NCBI GenBank assembly: GCA_016188625.1
Contig: JACPHL010000139.1
Location: 1 to 8,826, forward strand
Origin: Candidatus Rokuibacteriota bacterium
GTDB taxonomy: Bacteria > Methylomirabilota > Methylomirabilia > Rokubacteriales > JACPHL01
Length of the DNA: 8,826 bases
Direction: 5' to 3'
The translations under genes and the position numbers were made by a program. This document shows, piece by piece, positions 1 through 5,878 of this stretch. Numbering within the stretch: position 1 is the first letter of the stretch; each line of letters begins with the position of its first letter. Under the pieces are notes generated by a model. That model did no database searches. It was given only the letters and a program-made list of their open reading frames with translations, and was not told where the DNA came from.

Positions 1-2
1 CC

Positions 3-140
3 CCCCGGAAGCTCGACTGCCTGGTCTTTGGCTATCTCTGGCTGGAGAAGGTCATCTCAGGCCTCGGCGACATCAAGCGCCTGGCCGTCTCCGAGGTCGT
101 CGCCACCCAACCGCGGACCCGGGGACAAAATGCCTCTTGA
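3..140 (+). CDS. C-terminal tail of an unidentified protein (5' partial)
   Basis: An open frame enters from the left edge and ends at a TGA at 138-140, giving about 45 residues. It begins PRKLDCLVFGYLWLEKVI and ends in the polar tail TRGQNAS. Codon third positions are mostly G or C, like the genes downstream, so it is probably real coding sequence. The central part (LDCLVFGYLWLEKVISGLG) could be a hydrophobic or amphipathic helix. I do not recognise the family from so short a fragment. Its stop codon overlaps the -35 element of the next promoter, so it likely belongs to a separate upstream transcription unit. No terminator hairpin is visible between it and the next gene. Confidence 0.55.
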   Translation, partial: PRKLDCLVFGYLWLEKVISGLGDIKRLAVSEVVATQPRTRGQNAS

Positions 141-166
141 CTGGCCGGGATACGGATTGTTATGAT
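137..166 (+). promoter_or_regulatory. sigma70-type promoter for the GntR regulator gene
   Basis: TTGACT at 137-142 matches the -35 consensus at 5 of 6 bases. TATGAT at 161-166 matches the -10 consensus at 5 of 6. The spacer is 18 bp. This is one of the few AT-richer patches in the window. The predicted transcription start lies near 172-174, leaving a leader of about 28 nt before the ATG at 201, with GGAG at 191-194 as the ribosome binding site. It is the only convincing promoter seen before the operon. Confidence 0.6.
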
Positions 167-176
167 GTTATGACAT
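158..176 (+). promoter_or_regulatory. candidate operator (tandem TGTTATGA repeat and GT-N4-AC palindrome)
   Basis: Two perfect tandem copies of TGTTATGA occupy 158-165 and 166-173. The second copy is embedded in the imperfect palindrome ATGT-TATG-ACAT (165-176), whose core GTTATGAC has the GT...AC ends typical of GntR/HutC-family operators. The element overlaps the -10 box and the likely transcription start, where a bound repressor would block initiation. This suggests autoregulation by the adjacent GntR protein. The central AT differs from the TA described for the HutC subfamily, so the assignment is an inference. Confidence 0.4.
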
Positions 177-200
177 TCCGGCCCTGCTTCGGAGTCTGAC

Positions 201-956
201 ATGGCTGAAATCCAGCGCGAGAGCCCCGTGCCGCTCTACCACCAGCTCCGCGAGATCCTGCGGAGCGAGATCCTCGAGGGGCGCTTCAAGCCCGGGGAGC
301 GTCTCCCCACGGAGTTCGAGCTGATCGCCCGATACCAGGTCAGCCGGACGACCGTCCGCCAGACCATCGGCGAGCTCCAGAAGGAAGGGCTCGTCACCGT
401 CCACCGGGGGAAGGGGACCTTCGTCCGCGACGGCAAGATCGAGCCCGAGCTCTCCGCCCTGACCGGGTTCGTGGAGGACATGCTCGCGCTGGGGATCGAG
501 GCCTCGGCCCGGGTCCTCTCCATCGAGGAGGTCCGCGCCGACAAGCTGGTGGCGGGCCAGCTCGGGCTCAACCCGAGCGATCGGGTCATCAAGATCGTGC
601 GGATCCGGCTGGCCAACCAGGAGCCCCTCTCCTACGACGTCTCCTTCCTCCCGTACGAGATCGGGGCCAAGCTCGCGCAGGAGGACCTCGTCGTCTACCC
701 CATCTTCACCCTGCTCGAGGACAAGTACGGCGTGCCGCTGGGCGAGGCCGATTACCGGATCGAGGCGAGCCTCGCCGATCGCAAGATCGCCGAGGCCCTG
801 GGGATCAGGAAGGGCGCCGCCATGCTTTCCATCGAGCGGACCACCTACAGCGCCAGCGGGGTCGCCGTGGACTTCGAGCAGCTATTCTACCGAGGGGATC
901 GAATCCGGTACACGATGCGGCTCAAGCGAAAGCGGCCCGGCTACTCCGCGACGTAA
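201..956 (+). CDS. GntR-family (HutC subfamily) transcriptional regulator with UTRA ligand-binding domain
   Basis: A 251-residue DNA-binding regulator of normal HutC-subfamily length. Residues 8-75 form the GntR winged helix: PLYHQLREILRSEIL, then PGERLPTEFELIARYQVSR and TTVRQTIGELQKEGL, ending in the wing HRGKGTFV at 68-75. Residues ~88-240 form the UTRA effector domain, beginning LTGFVEDM and containing the typical VIKIVRIRLANQEPLSYDVSFLP-like strand pair (split here at about 129-151), with a C-terminal FYRGDRIRYTMRLKR strand. The UTRA ligand is usually a small metabolite tied to the regulated pathway. Here it is unknown, but is probably a substrate or intermediate of the downstream genes. 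The ATG at 201 is supported by GGAG 6 nt upstream and by the canonical N-terminus. The gene lies 127 nt before the amidohydrolase on the same strand, and the operator-like site at 158-176 suggests autoregulation. The family is certain; the regulated pathway is inferred. Confidence 0.95.
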   Translation: MAEIQRESPVPLYHQLREILRSEILEGRFKPGERLPTEFELIARYQVSRTTVRQTIGELQKEGLVTVHRGKGTFVRDGKIEPELSALTGFVEDMLALGIEASARVLSIEEVRADKLVAGQLGLNPSDRVIKIVRIRLANQEPLSYDVSFLPYEIGAKLAQEDLVVYPIFTLLEDKYGVPLGEADYRIEASLADRKIAEALGIRKGAAMLSIERTTYSASGVAVDFEQLFYRGDRIRYTMRLKRKRPGYSAT

Positions 957-1083
957 CGCGTGCGGGGTCGTCAGGGTGGCCACGACTCGGGAAGGAGGTG
1001 GATGAGGGGGCGCTGGAACACGGGGAGATGGACAGGACCGTGGGTCAAGAGAAAGATTCAGAGGAGGGACAAGGAGGGGTTCG

Positions 1084-2274
1084 ATGGGAAGGCTGACGAG
1101 CTATCCGGTCGTTGACTGCGATGGGCACATCTTCGAGCCCATCGACCTCTGGGAGAAGTGGATCGAGGCGCCCTATAAGCTGGCCGCCCCGAAGGTCATG
1201 AAGGACTGGCGCGGGGATCAACGCGAGTACGTGGAGGGCAAGTTCTACCCGATCCCGTACGGCCCCGGGGCCGGCCTCCCCCACGGCTGGCAGGGGATCG
1301 CCAAGGTCCAGCAGGATGACGTCCTGGGCGGCGCGTACCCCCGCGGCTACGAGGCCGCCGAGGTGGCCGGCTTCGACCCGAAGGCCCGCCTCGAGGCGAT
1401 GGACAGCGAGGGGATCGACATCGGCGTCTGCTACCCCACCCGCGGGCTCTACAGCATCAACGTGGACGACCCGGGCCTGGCCGCCGCCGTCAGCCGCGCG
1501 TACAACAACTGGCTCTACGAGACGTGGGTGAAGACCGATCCCAACCGCCTCATCGGGGTGGCGATGGTGCCGTTCTGGCAGGACGTGGACGCGGCCATCA
1601 AGGAGATGGAGCGCTGCAAGCGGGAGTTCGGCTTCTACGGGACCTACATCCGGCCGAACCCCCGGCGGGGCCTGACCTTCGCGAGCCCCCACTTCCACCC
1701 CTTCTACGAGGCCGCCCAGGACCTCGGGATGCCCATCGGGCTCCACGAGGGGACCGGCTTCAGCGCGGCGGCCGGGACCGAGCGCTTCGACCGCTTCATC
1801 ATCAACCACGCCATCTCCCACCCCTTCGAGCAGATGCTGGCGATGATCGCCTTCATCCTCGGCGGGGTGCTCGAGAAGTTCCCGCGGCTCCGGGTGCTCT
1901 TCCTGGAGTCCGGGGCGAGCTGGGGGGCCTACTGGCTCTGGCGGATGGACGAGCACATCGAGAAGCGCCCGGACGAGTGCCAGGACCTCCGGATGTCCGC
2001 GACGGAGTACTTCCGCCGCCAGTGCGTCATCACCACGGAGACCGACGAGCACCCGGTGGCCGGGGCCGCCGAGTACATCGGGGAGGACAACATCGCCTGG
2101 TCCACCGACTTCTTCCACTGGGACGCCAAGTTCCCGGGGTCGGTGGAGTACGTGGTCAATCGGAAGGACCTGAGCGACACCTTCCGCGAGAAGCTCCTGG
2201 GTACCAACGCCATCCGGATCATGGGCCTCGAGAAGCAGGCCCAGGCCGTGATGAAGTCCAGCAAGAAGAGGTAG
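1084..2274 (+). CDS. amidohydrolase-2 family metal-dependent hydrolase/decarboxylase (COG2159-like)
   Basis: A 396-residue TIM-barrel enzyme of the amidohydrolase superfamily, in the group that includes ACMSD and gamma-resorcylate decarboxylase. The N-terminal VVDCDGHIFEP carries the metal-binding D13-x-H15 pair, a DxH form of the usual HxH. Further likely ligands or active-site residues are H221 (GLHEG), H246 (SHPFEQ) and D342 (WSTDFFHWD). E275 lies in LFLESGASWGAYW, a signature of these proteins. It has no signal peptide or membrane segment and is probably cytoplasmic. Family members decarboxylate or hydrate aromatic and unsaturated acids, or hydrolyse C-N or C-C bonds; the substrate here cannot be told. 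The start is fixed by a strong AAGGAGG at 1071-1077, 6 nt before the ATG. Its stop is followed after 25 nt by an 11-bp hairpin (2300-2326) before the flavoprotein gene. It may belong to the same operon, but need not be part of the redox complex. Confidence 0.9.
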   Translation: MGRLTSYPVVDCDGHIFEPIDLWEKWIEAPYKLAAPKVMKDWRGDQREYVEGKFYPIPYGPGAGLPHGWQGIAKVQQDDVLGGAYPRGYEAAEVAGFDPKARLEAMDSEGIDIGVCYPTRGLYSINVDDPGLAAAVSRAYNNWLYETWVKTDPNRLIGVAMVPFWQDVDAAIKEMERCKREFGFYGTYIRPNPRRGLTFASPHFHPFYEAAQDLGMPIGLHEGTGFSAAAGTERFDRFIINHAISHPFEQMLAMIAFILGGVLEKFPRLRVLFLESGASWGAYWLWRMDEHIEKRPDECQDLRMSATEYFRRQCVITTETDEHPVAGAAEYIGEDNIAWSTDFFHWDAKFPGSVEYVVNRKDLSDTFREKLLGTNAIRIMGLEKQAQAVMKSSKKR

Positions 2275-2299
2275 CCTCCGAACCGGTCATACCACGGCG

Positions 2300-2326
2300 G
2301 CGGGAGGGGGGCGATCCCCCTCCCGC
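2300..2326 (+). repeat. perfect 11-bp hairpin between amidohydrolase and flavoprotein genes
   Basis: GCGGGAGGGGG (2300-2310) pairs perfectly with CCCCCTCCCGC (2316-2326) across the 5-base loop GCGAT. It starts 26 nt after the amidohydrolase stop and ends 10 nt before the flavoprotein ATG at 2337. No T-tract follows, so a classical intrinsic terminator is not supported. The only SD-like bases of the next gene (GGGG, 2327-2330) abut the stem. It could be a U-less terminator, an mRNA processing or stability element, or a translational control structure. Confidence 0.7.
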
Positions 2327-2336
2327 GGGGACATCG

Positions 2337-3998
2337 ATGCCCGATCACACCGTAGTGGTGGTCGGCGGCGGGGTGGCGGGGATCCGAGCGGCCCTGGCCG
2401 CCAGGGCCCAGGGAGCCGACGTGGCCCTGGTCTCCAAGGTCCACCCGCTTCGAAGCCACTCCTGCACCAGCCAGGGCGGGCTCAACGCGGCCCTCGCCCC
2501 CGACGACTCGTGGGAGACCCATGCCCAGGACACCGTGGCGGGCGGGGACTTCCTGGGGGACCAGGACGCCGTCGAGACCCTGGCCCGCGAGGCCCCCGAC
2601 GCGGTCCTGGAGCTGGACCGCTGGGGGGCCCCCTTCAACCGCGACGAGCGCGGCCGCCTTGCGCTCCGCCGGCTCGCGGGCGCGAACCGCGCCAGGGCCT
2701 GCTACGCCGACGACCTGACCGGTCACGTCGTCCTCCAGGTCCTGCACGAGCAGCTCCTGGCCGCGCGCGTCCCCGCCTACGTCGAGTGGGTCGTCACTTC
2801 GCTCCTCATGGACGACGGGGCCTGCCGGGGCGTCGTCGCGCTGGAGCTGGCGACCGGGACCCTCCACGCCATCACGGCCCGGGCCGTGGTGCTCGCCACC
2901 GGCGGCTTCGGTCGGGTCTACGAGCCGACCGGGGCCTCCCTCGGCCTGACCGGGGACGGGCTCGCCCTCGCCTATCGCGCCGGGGCCGTCCTGATGGACA
3001 TGGAGATGGTGCAGTACCACCCCACGGCCCTGACGGGGACCGGGGCCCTCCTCACCGAGGCCCTCCTGGGCGAGGGGGCCCTCCTGGTCACGGGGGGCGG
3101 GGAGCGGGTGATGGCGGAGGCCGCGCCGCGGCTCGGCGAGCGGGCCCCGCGGGATCTCCTCAGCCGGAGCATCGCCTCCCGCCTCAAGGCCGGCGAGGCG
3201 GTCCTGCTCGACGCCCGGCCGATCGGCGGGGCGCGGCTCGGCCGGAGTTTCGGGGTGACCCGCCACCTGGTCAAGGCGGTGGCCGGTCTGGACCTCGCCA
3301 AGGAGCCGGTCCCGGTGGAGCCGGTCCCCCACCGGACGATGGGGGGGGTCCGGGTGGATCTCCACGGGGCGACGGGGCTCCCCGGGCTCTTCGCCGCGGG
3401 CGGGTGCGCGGCCACCGGGGTGCACGGGGCCAACCGCCTGGGCGGCAACTCCCTCCTCGAGGCGCTGGTGTTCGGGCGGCGTGCCGGCGAAGCGGCGGCC
3501 CGCGCCGCGGCCGCGGCCCCGACGGGGCAGGGCGCCTCGAGCCGGCTCGCCGATGAGGAGCGGGCCCTCGAGGCCCTCACCGCGCGAGGGGGTGGCCCGG
3601 ACGCGGCCGCCGCGATCCGCCAGGCGCTGACCCGGACCATGCGTGAGCAGGTCGGCCTCTTCCGGGAGGCCGCCGGGCTCGCCGAGGCGACCCGGACGAT
3701 CGTCGGGCTCCAGGAGCGACACCGGGGGCTCGGGGTGACGGCCTCCGGCCGGCGGTGGAACTCCGCCCTGGTGAGCCACCTCGAGCTCGGCCATCTGCTC
3801 GAGGTGGCCCGCGTGGTGGCCGCGGCGGCCCTGGCGCGCCAGGAGAGCCGGGGCGTCCACGCCCGGCGGGATTTCCCGGAGCGGGACGATACCGGCTGGC
3901 TCCGGCACACCCTGGCCTCCTTCACCCCCGACGGCCCCAAACTGGATGCCCAGCCGGTGGTCATCACCCGATGGCCGCCGGGGCGGAGGGCGTACTGA
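2337..3998 (+). CDS. fumarate reductase/succinate dehydrogenase-type flavoprotein subunit
   Basis: A 553-residue FAD protein of the SdhA/FrdA/TfrA family that interconverts fumarate and succinate, or a related pair. VVVVGGGVAGIRAAL at 6-20 is the dinucleotide-binding fold. SHS at 40-42 provides H41 at the position of the histidine that binds FAD covalently, followed by QGG. The active-site motifs are HPT at 228-230, RDLLSRS at 272-278 (catalytic-Arg region, R272), PHRTMGG at 331-337 and HGANRLGGNSLLEALVFGR at 363-381. ESRGVHARRDFPERDD at 503-518 is the typical C-terminal domain signature. The H41 context and the adjacent iron-sulfur subunit argue against L-aspartate oxidase. There is no Tat signal before the Rossmann motif, unlike periplasmic Mfr flavoproteins, so it should be cytoplasmic. 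The ATG at 2337 was chosen because the Rossmann strand begins right after it; the SD is weak (GGGG, 6 nt away). Its stop overlaps the next start (TGATG), showing translational coupling. Confidence 0.92.
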   Translation: MPDHTVVVVGGGVAGIRAALAARAQGADVALVSKVHPLRSHSCTSQGGLNAALAPDDSWETHAQDTVAGGDFLGDQDAVETLAREAPDAVLELDRWGAPFNRDERGRLALRRLAGANRARACYADDLTGHVVLQVLHEQLLAARVPAYVEWVVTSLLMDDGACRGVVALELATGTLHAITARAVVLATGGFGRVYEPTGASLGLTGDGLALAYRAGAVLMDMEMVQYHPTALTGTGALLTEALLGEGALLVTGGGERVMAEAAPRLGERAPRDLLSRSIASRLKAGEAVLLDARPIGGARLGRSFGVTRHLVKAVAGLDLAKEPVPVEPVPHRTMGGVRVDLHGATGLPGLFAAGGCAATGVHGANRLGGNSLLEALVFGRRAGEAAARAAAAAPTGQGASSRLADEERALEALTARGGGPDAAAAIRQALTRTMREQVGLFREAAGLAEATRTIVGLQERHRGLGVTASGRRWNSALVSHLELGHLLEVARVVAAAALARQESRGVHARRDFPERDDTGWLRHTLASFTPDGPKLDAQPVVITRWPPGRRAY

Positions 3999-4954
3999 TG
4001 GAGCTGATCTTCAAGGTCTACCGACACGATCCCACGGCGGGGACCAAGCCGGCCCTCGAGAGCTATCCCGTCAGCCTCCCCGACGGCGCGACCGTCCTGG
4101 ACGGCCTCCTCCAGATCCGGGACCGCCACGACGGCGGCCTGGCGTTCCGGGCCGCGTGCGGGCGCGGGTTCTGCGGGGAGTGCACGCTCCGGATCAACCG
4201 GAGCGGCAAGCTCGCCTGCATCACGCGGGTCGCCCAGGTGGCCAAGGACGGCGAGGTGACCGTCGAGCCGGTCCGGAACATCACGGTCCTGAAGGACCTC
4301 GTCTACGACGTGGACGAGCTCCTCTGGCAGAAGATCGCCTGGGTGGAGCCGTGGCTGCGCCCGGCGACCGCTCAGCCCGACGGCGGGTACGTGATCCCGG
4401 ACGCCGAGCTCGAGCCGATCAGGAAGGCGATGAGCTGCTACTACTGCGGCCTCTGCGACGAGGGGTGCAGCGTCATCCCCTTCGACCGCCGCTTCTCGGG
4501 CCCGGCCGCCCTCACCAAGGCCTTCCGGGTCGTCTTCGACCCCCGGGACGGGGCGGCGCGGGAGCGGCTGAAGCGGCTCGGGGAGCCGCGGGGGATGTGG
4601 GACTGCGTCCACTGCTACGAGGCCAACGAGCACTGCCCGCGGGGGATCGACCCCACCGACCGGATCTTCGACCTCAGGGACAAGGCGGTCGAGCTGGGAG
4701 TGAAGTCGGGGACGGCCAACCCCCAGGTGGCCCGGCACTACGACAGCTTCGCCGCGTCGGTCAGGCAGAGCGGCTGGCTCGACGAGGGGCGGCTGGCCCT
4801 GGAGACCTGGGGGCTCGGGCGGCTGGGGGAGCTCCTCCCCATGGCCTGGCGCGCCCTCCGACGGGGGAAGCTGCCGGTCCCCTACCTCCATCGCAAGCGC
4901 CCGGGGGCCGAGTGGATCCGACGGATCTTCGACAAGGTGGAGAAGCGATCATGA
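3998..4954 (+). CDS. FrdB/SdhB-type iron-sulfur subunit with HdrC/TfrB-like C-terminal extension
   Basis: A 318-residue electron-transfer subunit linking the flavoprotein to the HdrB-like partner. The N-terminal plant-type ferredoxin domain (about 1-105) has C54-x4-C59-x2-C62-x11-C74 for a [2Fe-2S] cluster, with the same spacing as E. coli SdhB. The bacterial-ferredoxin domain has C147-x2-C150-x2-C153-x3-C157 and then C203-x2-C206-x6-C213-P. In the second motif the third ferredoxin position is A209, and a cysteine sits at 206, the reverse of classical SdhB. Cluster 2 therefore has an unusual ligand set. Residues ~220-318 extend beyond normal SdhB length (about 240) and end in LRRGKLPVPYLHRKRPGAEW, like HdrC/TfrB-type proteins. 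The start codon overlaps the flavoprotein stop (TGATG), and its own stop overlaps the next start (ATGA). No signal peptide or membrane helix is visible. Family assignment is firm; the physiological electron acceptor is unknown. Confidence 0.92.
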   Translation: MELIFKVYRHDPTAGTKPALESYPVSLPDGATVLDGLLQIRDRHDGGLAFRAACGRGFCGECTLRINRSGKLACITRVAQVAKDGEVTVEPVRNITVLKDLVYDVDELLWQKIAWVEPWLRPATAQPDGGYVIPDAELEPIRKAMSCYYCGLCDEGCSVIPFDRRFSGPAALTKAFRVVFDPRDGAARERLKRLGEPRGMWDCVHCYEANEHCPRGIDPTDRIFDLRDKAVELGVKSGTANPQVARHYDSFAASVRQSGWLDEGRLALETWGLGRLGELLPMAWRALRRGKLPVPYLHRKRPGAEWIRRIFDKVEKRS

Positions 4955-5826
4955 GCTACGCCTTCTATCCAGGGTGCGTCTCGCGGGGGGGGTGCCCCGA
5001 GCTCTACCCCTCCGCCGTGAAGGTCGCCGGGCGGCTCGGGCTCGGCCTCGAGGAGCTCACCGACGTCGGCTGCAACGGCGCCGGGGTCCTGAGCCGCGCG
5101 GTCTCGGACCCGATCAACGCCCGGACCTTCGCCAAGGCGGAGGCGCGCGGGCTCACCCAGCTCATGACCATCTGCAGCACCTGCACCGGGGTCATGGGCG
5201 GGGCCAACCTCCGGCTGAAGGAGGCCCCGGCCTACCGGGAGCGGATCAACCGGGAGTTCCTGGCCGAGGAGCGGCTCGCCTACCAGGGGTCGGTGGACGT
5301 CAAGCATCTCCTCTGGCTCCTCGTCGAGGACTACGGGCTCGACCGGCTCCGCGCCGAGGTCCGGCGCCCGCTCAAGGGCCTTCGGGTCTCGCCGTTCTAC
5401 GGCTGCTACATCCGCCGGCCGGACGGGATCCTGGAGGGCAAGCCCGCGCGCAAGCGCTACCTCGAGATGGTCATCGAGGCGCTCGGGGCGGAGGTGACCG
5501 ACTTCGGGGGGAAGGGGAAGTGCTGCGGCTTCCCGGTCCTGACCGCCAACGAGCCGAACTCGATGGCGATGGTGGCGGCCCACACCGGCGAGGCGAAGAG
5601 CAAGGGGGCCGAGTGCATGGTGACGCCCTGCCCGCTCTGCCATCTCAACCTCGACGGGGGCCAGCCCAGGGCGGCGAAGATGAAGGGGACCGCGATCGAC
5701 CTGCCGATCCTCCACCTCCCCCAGCTTATCGGGCTGGCGCTCGGCTTCTCGGCGGAGGAGCTCCACCTCAAGCGCCACATCGTCCCCACGCGGCAGGTCG
5801 CCGAGAAGGTCTCGCTCCTCACCTGA
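4951..5826 (+). CDS. HdrB/SdhE-like CCG-domain protein (third subunit of the fumarate-reductase-type complex)
   Basis: A 291-residue protein with two CCG (DUF224) domains, as in heterodisulfide reductase HdrB, type E succinate:quinone reductases, MfrE, and the C-terminal half of thiol:fumarate reductase TfrB. The first motif has C9 in YPGC, C41-N42-G43 and C75-S-T-C78. The second has C152 in FYGC, C191-C192-G193 and C227-P-L-C230. The second is complete for a noncubane [4Fe-4S] cluster. The first has Asn where the second Cys of the CC pair should be. No transmembrane helix is visible. Within known complexes this subunit passes electrons to or from a quinone, disulfide or similar acceptor. The ATG overlaps the preceding stop by 4 nt (ATGA), so all three subunits are translationally coupled. 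The ordering A-B-E supports one stable complex. Quinone versus thiol/disulfide as partner cannot be decided from sequence. Confidence 0.92.
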   Translation: MSYAFYPGCVSRGGCPELYPSAVKVAGRLGLGLEELTDVGCNGAGVLSRAVSDPINARTFAKAEARGLTQLMTICSTCTGVMGGANLRLKEAPAYRERINREFLAEERLAYQGSVDVKHLLWLLVEDYGLDRLRAEVRRPLKGLRVSPFYGCYIRRPDGILEGKPARKRYLEMVIEALGAEVTDFGGKGKCCGFPVLTANEPNSMAMVAAHTGEAKSKGAECMVTPCPLCHLNLDGGQPRAAKMKGTAIDLPILHLPQLIGLALGFSAEELHLKRHIVPTRQVAEKVSLLT

Positions 5827-5878
5827 GGCCCTCGGCCGCTCGGCGACGAGCTGAATGAGCGCTGGTCCCCCGAGGGCC
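5827..5878 (+). repeat. 9-bp inverted repeat enclosing the start of the alpha/beta hydrolase gene
   Basis: GGCCCTCGG (5827-5835), directly after the stop of the HdrB-like gene, is perfectly complementary to CCGAGGGCC (5870-5878), inside codons 6-8 of the next gene. The 34-nt loop holds the weak ribosome binding region and the ATG at 5855. Folding could affect translation of the hydrolase. In such GC-rich DNA a 9-bp match can arise by chance, so support is moderate. Confidence 0.4.

Noticed and set aside
967-986. GTCGT/ACGAC inverted repeat containing the palindrome GTGGCCAC between the regulator and amidohydrolase, considered as a second GntR operator or terminator.
   Set aside because: Only 5 bp of stem; GT-N4-AC is common in GC-rich DNA and the centre differs from the 165-176 site. 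No T-tract follows.
1029-1058. TGGACA ... AAGATT as a second promoter for the amidohydrolase.
   Set aside because: The -10 match is poor and the start would lie very close to the SD. Read-through from the GntR promoter is simpler.
1002-1115. A 37-codon ORF preceded by a near-perfect anti-SD match (AAGGAGGTG, 992-1000) that overlaps the amidohydrolase start.
   Set aside because: Spacing from the SD core to the ATG is only about 3 nt, the encoded Arg/Lys/Trp-rich peptide is unlike any protein I know, and the amidohydrolase has its own good SD. A leader peptide is possible but unsupported.
2337-3998. Flavoprotein as L-aspartate oxidase (NadB).
   Set aside because: It has the covalent-FAD histidine context (RSHS...QGG) and is translationally coupled to a FrdB-type iron-sulfur subunit, which NadB lacks.
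1929-4891. Long minus-strand open frames opposite the amidohydrolase and FrdA/FrdB genes.
   Set aside because: They are Arg/Pro/Gly-rich, have no recognisable motifs, and mirror well-supported plus-strand genes. Long antisense frames are expected at this GC content.
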